A DNA stretch of 64,000 bases from Petunia secreta (Eukaryota > Streptophyta > Magnoliopsida > Solanales > Solanaceae): positions 1,093,001 to 1,157,000 of the forward strand of contig JARKIP010000065.1 in the NCBI GenBank assembly GCA_029990175.1, read 5' to 3'. The notes under the pieces are model-generated. The model was given only the letters and a program-made list of their open reading frames with translations. It searched no databases and had not been told where the DNA came from. Shown here one piece after another: positions 57,718 to 64,000 of this stretch (the stretch's first letter is position 1; each line of letters begins with the position of its first letter). The position numbers were made by a program, and so were the translations under genes.

Positions 57718-60700
57718 ATGTCCCCCCAAAAAAGGCAACTGGTAAAGGCTACGGCTGCTGCTGCTAAGAAGGTCCAGAAGACCACAGCCAAAGCCACAGA
57801 CAGGCAAATTCCCTTGGAATCTGAAAGTGAATCTCCTCATGCAAAAAGACAAAGAAGCAGGGCAGTACCGGATCTTTTACAGGTCCCTTTCGAGAGCCCA
57901 AACACTAGTCGTGCTAGTCGTGCTAGTCAAGCTAGTCGGGATCTTAGCAAAAATCAACACGAAGAGGAACAACAAAGATCAAGAAGTAGTGAAGAAGGTA
58001 CAGAGGATGCAGAAGCAGCAGAGCCAAGTAATGAACAAAGGGGAGAAAGTAGGGGTAGTGCTATGCCTCAAGTTAGAGTTAGTGAGGCAAGGGAAGGAAG
58101 AACAAAAGCTGTTCATGATTTGCCTGCAACAACAGAAGAAACAACAGAAGCAACAACACAAGCAACAACACAAGCAACAGCAGAGGATCAATTTGTAGAG
58201 GCAATAGAAAAGGAGGTAACATCGAAGCTTATGTTTACACATCTTGTATGATGTTTCAAACATATACGGATATGTTCAAACATCACTCCGAATGTTTCAA
58301 ACATTTTATATTATGTTTCAAACATAATAAATGATGTTTGGATTTATTTCAAACATTATAGATTATGTTCCAAACATATTATAAGATGTTTGAAACATGT
58401 TGGGTGATGTTTAAATATCTTAACAATGTTTAACCCATGAAAATATTTTCTTCATTAGAAATGTGACTGTGTAATGATTGTTTTTCTTGTATCAATTTCA
58501 GGTGGAGTTGGCTGATGAGGTTACCCCATGCATAAAGACTGACCTGCCTGATTTGAGTCAAATGAAGACGTGGATGGAGTATAATAATGCGTTCGCAACA
58601 AAGAAGGTGACGGTCAGATCATCACTGCACTCGAAGTTGGATAAATTTCGTAAAGCTTTACATCATTTTAATCTAATGGAAAGATTCAAGGAAAGCTGTT
58701 TCGGGCACCTAATCGATTTGCCCAAGTGTGTGTTTGCTCCAAAGCTGGTTCACAACATTTTACTTCGCCGGGTTATTTGTCAGAAGAAGTTTGAGGCGTG
58801 GTTTAAATTCCATGAACTGCCTCTTCGTTTTGGGATGCAGGAGTTTTCCTTGATGACAAGATTGAGTTGTGCCCTACCTCCCCCTGATGATTTCATGGAT
58901 GAAGCCCATAGCAAGGGGAAAGATTTGTGGGATTTGGTTTCAAGGAAGGGGAAGAAGGCTGCAAGTAGTGATTATATTCTGGAACTGATAGAGAGTGAAG
59001 ACCTGGTGAATGATGATGACATAAGGTTTAGTTTATGTTTGTGTTGGTTCGAGCACCAAGTGTTGTGTTCAAAGGACACTAACAGTGGTATTGAGGAATG
59101 GGTAGTTTGTCTCGCGAGCACCCCTAAATACTTTTACAAGTACCCATGGGGAAGAAAAAGCTTCGACTTGACTGTGTTTTACATCCTGAAAGATTTTACA
59201 AGCTGGAAGGCTCCTGAGAATAGCTACACACTGTATGGATTTCCATGGGCTTTCATGGCATGGGTGTTAGAGGCTATTCCGGCACTTAGGCTAAGGGAAT
59301 ACCCTAAGGAGAAGACAATACCACGGATGAAACGTTGGTTGGGTGATAAGGTAGAAAAGGACCCAGATGCAGTGTTCCAGCATGTTGACATCCAGGTAGG
59401 ATTTCTTTTACTCCCCAGTTCTTTCACATTCAACACTGCATTATTTCCTTAAACATTAGTATTGATGTTTAAACATTACACAAAATGTTTAAACATTATA
59501 CTAAATGTTTAAACACCTGTACTGATGTTTAAATGTTACAATAAATGCTTAAACATTAGTAGTGATGTTTAAACATTACACGAAATATTTAAACATTAGT
59601 CGTGATGTTTAAACACTGGTACTGATGTTTAAATGTTACAATAAATGCTTAAACATTATTAGTGATGTTTAAACATTGCACGAAATATTTAAACATTAGT
59701 CGTGATGTTTAAACACTGGTACTGATGTTTAAATGTTACAATAAATCCTTAAACAGTAGTTTTAACATTTGTGGTTATTTTATTGCAGGAGGTGCACCCT
59801 TACCTCGTACCCACACCCAAAGGGTTGAGGGATGTGCTCCATGACTTTGTGCCATTTGAGGATGTGGAGGACGTGTTGATTGATGGCCTGATGCGGCAGT
59901 TGGACGGGGTGACAATGTTGAGGAAACAAGCTGTTGTTCCTAACACCCCTCTAGAACATGTTGTGCTAAGTCGTAGTGCAATGTTGACGGGATACAGTGG
60001 GGGCAAGGGTGCTGATCTTTTTGGAGTAAGTGGAAGAGAGTACACTGGAATTGCTGAGGATCTTTTTGGATATACTAGAAGGCAGGCTGAGGATAGAGGA
60101 GGAGTTGTGAGGAGAGAAGAAGATGGTAGCAGTAGAGGACCTGCTAGAAGAAAAGAAGATGGTGGCAGTACCAGAGGAGGAGTTGTGAGGAGAGAAGAAG
60201 CAGTTGTGGGTACGTCGACTGGAGAGTGCACTTGCAAATGCTTAAAGTGCAAGGAGGACACTGATAAATTGTTGTTGAAGGTTGGTGGGATTGAGACTAT
60301 GTTAGTTGAGCTGAAGGAAATGATGAAAACACAGGTGCCCAAGAGAATAGGTTTGAGAAGCATCTTCCCTAGTAGAGTTCTGAAATCCCCATTTACTGCT
60401 TCAGGAAGAAAGGGGAAGAAGAAGACAGTGAGGGGGAAGATTGATATTTACAAGCCTGTGGATAAGAAGAGCAAAGATGCATTGGATGCCTTCTTGGCAG
60501 AGAAGAAAAATGAAAAAAGTCCACTGTTTCTTGGGCATGAGTACAATTACAAGGATCTGGAAGAAATCATTAGAATGGAAAGCAGTTTGAAGGAAAAGGT
60601 ACACGCAATTCACCCTAATTCTTTTTTCTTAGTGCATATATCAGATCAGATATGTTAAACATGGATTGGGATGTGCAAACATAACAAGCAGTGTTTAAAC

Positions 60701-61597
60701 ATCACAAATAACTTATGATATGTTTAAACATAATACAGAATGTGTAAACATATTAGTTAATGTTTAAACATTACACATATATGTTTATATAATGTTAAAC
60801 ATCTATACGATGTTGCAACATATCACAATATGTTTAAACATTATGTCTGGTGTTTAAACATTTCCCCTGATGTTGACATGTTCTTCCTGTTCTTTATGTG
60901 TTTTCTGTTTCCTTTTTTTCCTTTTCTGCAGCATGTTGAGGAAATCATGAGCCTGATGAGGCTTAAAAAGAATTTCCACTCCCAGTTCTATCTCAAATCC
61001 GATGTCATTTTGGATTTGAATTTCTCTAAAAAATTGTGTGAGCTTTACAAGAAGCAGCGTATACTCGCTGATGCATTGGCTGCGCCCCTAGAAGTACAGC
61101 TTGAGACTGTTCAATTCAAGGATGACATGCTGGACTATGCACAAGGTAAGCAGCCAAACCCAGGGGGTGTGGAGTGGGCTGGGGTGAAGAGGATTTTCTG
61201 TCTTATGAAATTGAAAGGGGTTCATTTTGTCACTGTGGAGTTCCTTGTGGAGGAAGGTAAGATAAGGGTATACGACTCCATGTACAGTGACAACATAAAT
61301 GATGATGAATTTGACACACTGATGAAGCCCATCACTTCCCTTTTCCCCATTTTCATCAGACAGTGCGAGATGTTCCAAAGTTTGCCGGAGGATATCCTGA
61401 ACATAAAAGTGTGGCCATATGAGCGTGTGAAAGACCTCCCGACAAGCACCACTCGTACTGCATCAGGTGCTTATGCCCTTGCCTTCATTGAACACCTTCT
61501 TACAAAGACTCCCTGGGACAAGCTCTGTGACAACACCATGGTGGATTTTAGGGTGAAATGGGCTGTGGACATATTTCGTGGGAAGATGGTACCGTAG
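57718..61597 (+). CDS. DUF1985 and Ulp1-like protein, 955 aa, Ser at Cys site
   Basis: Four exons, all phase-0 GT-AG joins: 57718-58215, 58502-59395, 59789-60598 and 60932-61597. Exon 1 encodes a Lys/Glu/Thr-rich tail starting MSPQKRQ. Exon 2 holds a full DUF1985 domain (ERFKESCFGHLIDL, LVHNILLRRV, LRFGMQEFSLM, YGFPWAFMAWVLEAIPAL). Exon 3 is a linker with two copies of GGVVRREE, a Cys cluster (ECTCKCLKCKED) and a basic stretch. Exon 4 is the C48/Ulp1-like domain. His832 (61223-61225) and Asp849 (YDSM) fit the triad. The Cys position reads ASGAY, with Ser912 (TCA, 61463-61465), and no oxyanion Gln is nearby. Ulp1 enzymes cleave SUMO conjugates; this one is probably not a cysteine protease. Every intron is packed with the ATGTTTAAACAT motif. 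No frame damage is seen, so it may be expressed. Likely carried by a MULE (inference). Confidence 0.88.
58235..58440. repeat. palindromic-motif cluster, intron 1
   Basis: About nine half-site pairs, mostly the variant ATGTTTCAAACAT with one extra central base. I see no perfect GTTTAAAC in this intron, so it carries a diverged version of the array. Confidence 0.8.
59450..59765. repeat. 20-bp palindromic array with 100-bp higher-order unit, intron 2
   Basis: Strict 20-bp period. The phrase ACTGATGTTTAAATGTTACA starts at 59521, 59621 and 59721, giving a 100-bp unit of five diverged monomers repeated about 2.4 times. Seven perfect GTTTAAAC palindromes are present. Confidence 0.9.
60650..60880. 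repeat. palindromic-motif cluster, intron 3
   Basis: Five perfect GTTTAAAC palindromes and several variants, with spacing less regular than in intron 2. Confidence 0.85.
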
Positions 61598-61779
61598 TTT
61601 GATAAGTTATGATTGGACAATTAAGTATTTGTTGGCATGTAAGGATGATTAAGTATTTGTTTTGGCTTGTTTTCTTAATTTTATGTTACGTTATGTTTTG
61701 TTGGAAGTCATGTAAGGATAATTATCTGTTTTATGTAAATACTTTAGTTGTGTGCAATCTCACTGATTTAAGAAACATC

Positions 61780-61890
61780 GTGTTGATTTTTAAACATTTA
61801 ATCATATGTGTAAACATACTTGACTATGTTGAAACATAATTCAGATGTTTAAATTATTAATTGGAATATGCTGAAACATTATGCAAATGT
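61780..61890. repeat. diverged motif copies after the gene
   Basis: Four to five decayed copies (TTTTTAAACATTT, GTGTAAACAT, GTTGAAACAT, ATGTTTAAATT) about 20-25 bp apart, starting some 180 bp after the stop codon. Confidence 0.65.
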
Positions 61891-62060
61891 GTACAAAACA
61901 TGGCATCCAAATCTCTCCTTTTTGTTTTTCTTTTTGATAAGTAATACTTAATACCACTTAATAATTATTCAAAACAATGAAACGGAAAATGAAAAATACA
62001 AGACTACAAAACACGGCATTGTAAACAAAAAGGAGAGATTTGGATGCCGTGTTTTGTAGA
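61891..62060. repeat. inverted repeat, about 40-bp arms
   Basis: Arm one, 61891-61930, and arm two, 62021-62060, are near-perfect reverse complements sharing GGCATCCAAATCTCTCC. An inner arm, TACAAAACACGGCAT at 62005-62019, also pairs perfectly with 62044-62058. The RNA could fold as a hairpin with a loop of about 90 nt or an inner stem with a 24-nt loop. It lies downstream of the Ulp1-like gene. Confidence 0.8.
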
Positions 62061-62273
62061 CATTTGGAACATATATATAGGCTACATTTGGTACCTTTTC
62101 AGTTCCATATGTGATGGTTACATTTGGTGCCTTTTCATATGTAGTTGTGTATGTGCCTATTCACATCCACCCCTTCATAAATTCAAACGCACATAACCCC
62201 ACGTACACCCCTTCATCTTTTCCATTTTACACAATAGAATAACTGCATACTTAATCATGATTGCAAACTTGCA

Positions 62274-62560
62274 AAAAAATGTGTAATTATACGTCTCATA
62301 ACTCAACATATGGTTGCAGACTTGCAAAAAAATAGATTGCTTCATCCAAACATATCATGATATGTTTAAACATTCGATGAAATGTTTAAACATATGGTCA
62401 TATGTTTCAAACATCTGTCCTGATGTGTAAACATACCATCAGATGTTTCAAACATCTGTCATGATGTTTAAACATATAATGATATGTTTAAACATTTGAT
62501 GAAATGTTTAAACATATAGTCATATGTTTCAAACATCTGTCATGATGTTTAAGCTTAAGC
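62274..62560. repeat. motif array with duplicated lead-in, copy 1
   Basis: A lead-in of about 75 bp (GTGTAATTATACGTCTCATA, then AGATTGCTTCATCCAAACAT) precedes an array with five perfect GTTTAAAC palindromes. The same lead-in and first array units recur 735 bp downstream. 62561-63007 has one isolated palindrome (about 62808) and otherwise nothing recognised. Confidence 0.8.
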
Positions 62561-63008
62561 TTGAGCTTTCAATAAGAATGAGTTCAATTATCAATATATA
62601 CTTACTTTAAAGTGTTTTTTTTTACCGTTTTGACTCCTAAACCCTTCAATTGTCGATGAAAACTTAGATTAACTCTAATCCCTTGATAGGTCACTCCAAA
62701 CTCTTTTGTTAATGTTCATCTACATGAGTGAACAAGTTAAAATAGAGTTCTCACTCCAATTTTGTTCAAAATCATTCACATGTACATAAGAACGACTAAT
62801 TATTGGTGTTTAAACAACCAATATGTTCACCCTTCAATAAAAAAACATGTAAACGCTTAGTTGGTGTTATCACTCATAACACTATCACCTTTCACTCAAA
62901 CACCTCCATCTTGATTGATAGAAACACCAATCATCAGTGTTATCATTTCAAACACCTTCAATATCGATGGAATTATACTTTGTATACTTAATCATTAAGT
63001 TTATCCTT

Positions 63009-63510
63009 CAAAATGTGTAATTACACGTCTCATAACTCAACATATGGTTGCATACTTGCAAAAAAATAGATTGCTTCATCCAAACATAGCATGATATGTT
63101 TAAACATTCGATGAAATGTTTAAACATATGGTCATATGTTTCAAACATCTTCCACGATGTTTAAACATACCATCAGATGTTTGAAACATCTCGTACGATG
63201 TGCAACATCTTACGAAATGTTAAACATCAGAGGGTGATGTTTAGTATATTTGGCAGAATCTTAAACATTTGTCATGATGTTTAAACATCACGTGTGATGT
63301 TTAAACATATCATAATATGTTTAAACACCCATGTGATGTTTAAACATAACCTGATATGTTTAAACATCACATCGGATGTTTAAACATCATGACAAATGTT
63401 TAAACATAACACATTATGTTTAAGTAATTTAGTGAGATCTTAAACATAACGACATATGTTTAAACATCGTGTTAAATGTTTAAGATTCCGCCTGCTTGTT
63501 AAACATTGCA
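63009..63510. repeat. motif array with duplicated lead-in, copy 2 (largest array)
   Basis: Repeats the lead-in of copy 1, then runs for about 430 bp with eleven perfect GTTTAAAC palindromes, mostly 20 bp apart (19-20 bp between 63285 and 63420). Spacer octamers vary and are often near-palindromic themselves, for example ATCACGTGTGAT between two palindromes. Confidence 0.88.
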
Positions 63511-63708
63511 AGTACTATACTAAAATGAGAAGACGCAGTTGTAAAAAAGAGACTAAACGACTAAATTAAATAATAATAGAGTTTACGACGTACGGATATA
63601 AAGTTTACAACATAATAATACGTTACATGATATAAAGTTTACAACATAATAATATGTTAAATACGGAAACTAAGGTAATATATAACAACTTAAAATATAT
63701 CATAAACT

Positions 63709-63912
63709 TCATACGCCTTCAATCTCCAGGTCCAGTTCATCCAAAATTTGTGTAATTATTTGCATGACCCTTCGGTGATCCCTCGCGTGCCTGTACCTTA
63801 AACGCCATAAATCTGCTCGTACTATTTCTATGGCTCGATTCATCTCTGCCATGTCGTCCTTTAGAATTGCAACTTCCCAATTTATATCGCCTCGTTGTTC
63901 TCTTTGTGGCAT
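63709..63912 (-). CDS. small coiled-coil-like ORF, hypothetical
   Basis: A 67-residue frame starting MPQREQRGDIN, rich in charged residues with heptad-like hydrophobics (VAILKDDMAEMNRAIEIV, VMQIITQILDELDLEI), likely coiled coil. An overlapping frame opens at a better-placed ATG (63991, MSEAGSNDALQ). A CAG-GT at about 63958 could be a splice donor, so the real gene may join MSEAGSNDALQ to an exon further on. Alternatively one frameshift separates the two frames. It lies next to the motif arrays and points toward them. Function unknown. It may be another gene of the same mobile unit. Confidence 0.4.
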   Translation of the reverse strand: MPQREQRGDINWEVAILKDDMAEMNRAIEIVRADLWRLRYRHARDHRRVMQIITQILDELDLEIEGV

Positions 63913-64000
63913 TCTGTATTGGTTGGTTGTGACGCGATGCCTGATCACTATTGCCAACCTGCAAGGCGTCGTTTGATCCTGCTTCAGACATATTTATGTT

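Noticed and set aside
57979..58263. Cys-rich minus-strand frame opposite exon 1 of the Ulp1-like gene
   Set aside because: Shadow of CAA/ACA-rich codons on the sense strand; no start context or family.
59800..60363. 187-aa minus-strand frame opposite exon 3
   Set aside because: Low-complexity Ser/Pro/Leu text produced by the sense gene; no independent signal.
57330..63510. ATGTTTAAACAT arrays as a CRISPR array
   Set aside because: The repeat is too short (12-bp palindrome, 8-bp spacers), the setting is a plant intron and no cas genes exist.
57330..63510. ATGTTTAAACAT arrays as CACTA subterminal repeats
   Set aside because: They fill introns as well as flanks and I found no CACTA termini around them. 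Kept as a weaker alternative.

Overview
The window looks like repeat-dense plant nuclear DNA, most likely from a nightshade (Solanaceae). Pointers are nested LTR retrotransposons, a tRNA-derived SINE ending in a poly(A) tail, CACTA termini, a Mutator-like transposase relic, and spliced genes with GT-AG introns. The genus cannot be fixed from sequence alone. I see no ordinary single-copy host gene that is clearly intact. The only long gene with every splice junction in frame is a DUF1985/Ulp1-like gene at 57718-61597, of a class that plant Mutator-like elements (MULEs) often carry.

Layout. 1-4.0 kb: 3' half of a decayed Ty3/gypsy element. 4.3-8.4 kb: decayed DUF1985-Ulp1 gene. 9.7-10.7 kb: solo LTR with a 5-bp target-site duplication (TSD). 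10.7-15.9 kb: non-autonomous LTR element. 15.9-18.4 and 23.8-25.6 kb: decayed Ty1/copia element on the minus strand, split by a 5.4-kb gypsy deletion derivative (18407-23836) that kept two long LTRs and only the last ~180 bp of its interior. 25.7-37.3 kb: a young, complete 11.6-kb Ty3/gypsy element of Tat type on the minus strand. It has 660-bp LTRs with two differences and a CATTA TSD, it sits inside a LINE reverse-transcriptase relic, and it carries a spliced accessory ORF on the opposite strand. 39.4-48.0 kb: MULE transposase relic, GRF zinc-finger fragment and a second DUF1985-type relic. 48.1-51.6 kb: second decayed gypsy pol on the minus strand. 51.6-55.4 kb: CACTA ends, a MITE, a dispersed repeat and a SINE. 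55.9-56.2 kb: two-exon remnant of a BI-1/Lifeguard-like membrane protein gene. 57.1-64 kb: the intact DUF1985/Ulp1-like gene embedded in arrays of a short palindromic motif, followed by a small minus-strand ORF.

The most interesting system is at 57.1-63.5 kb. All three coding introns, the inferred 5'-leader intron and the 3' flank carry arrays of AAACAT-N8-ATGTTT units (about 20-bp period, with the palindrome ATGTTTAAACAT at each join). I saw none in the exons. The encoded protein has a DUF1985 domain and a Ulp1-like fold signature in which the catalytic Cys position is Ser. This layout resembles the Arabidopsis VANDAL MULEs, whose VANC proteins recognise short motifs repeated in the non-coding parts of their own element and counter silencing. 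That analogy is inference.
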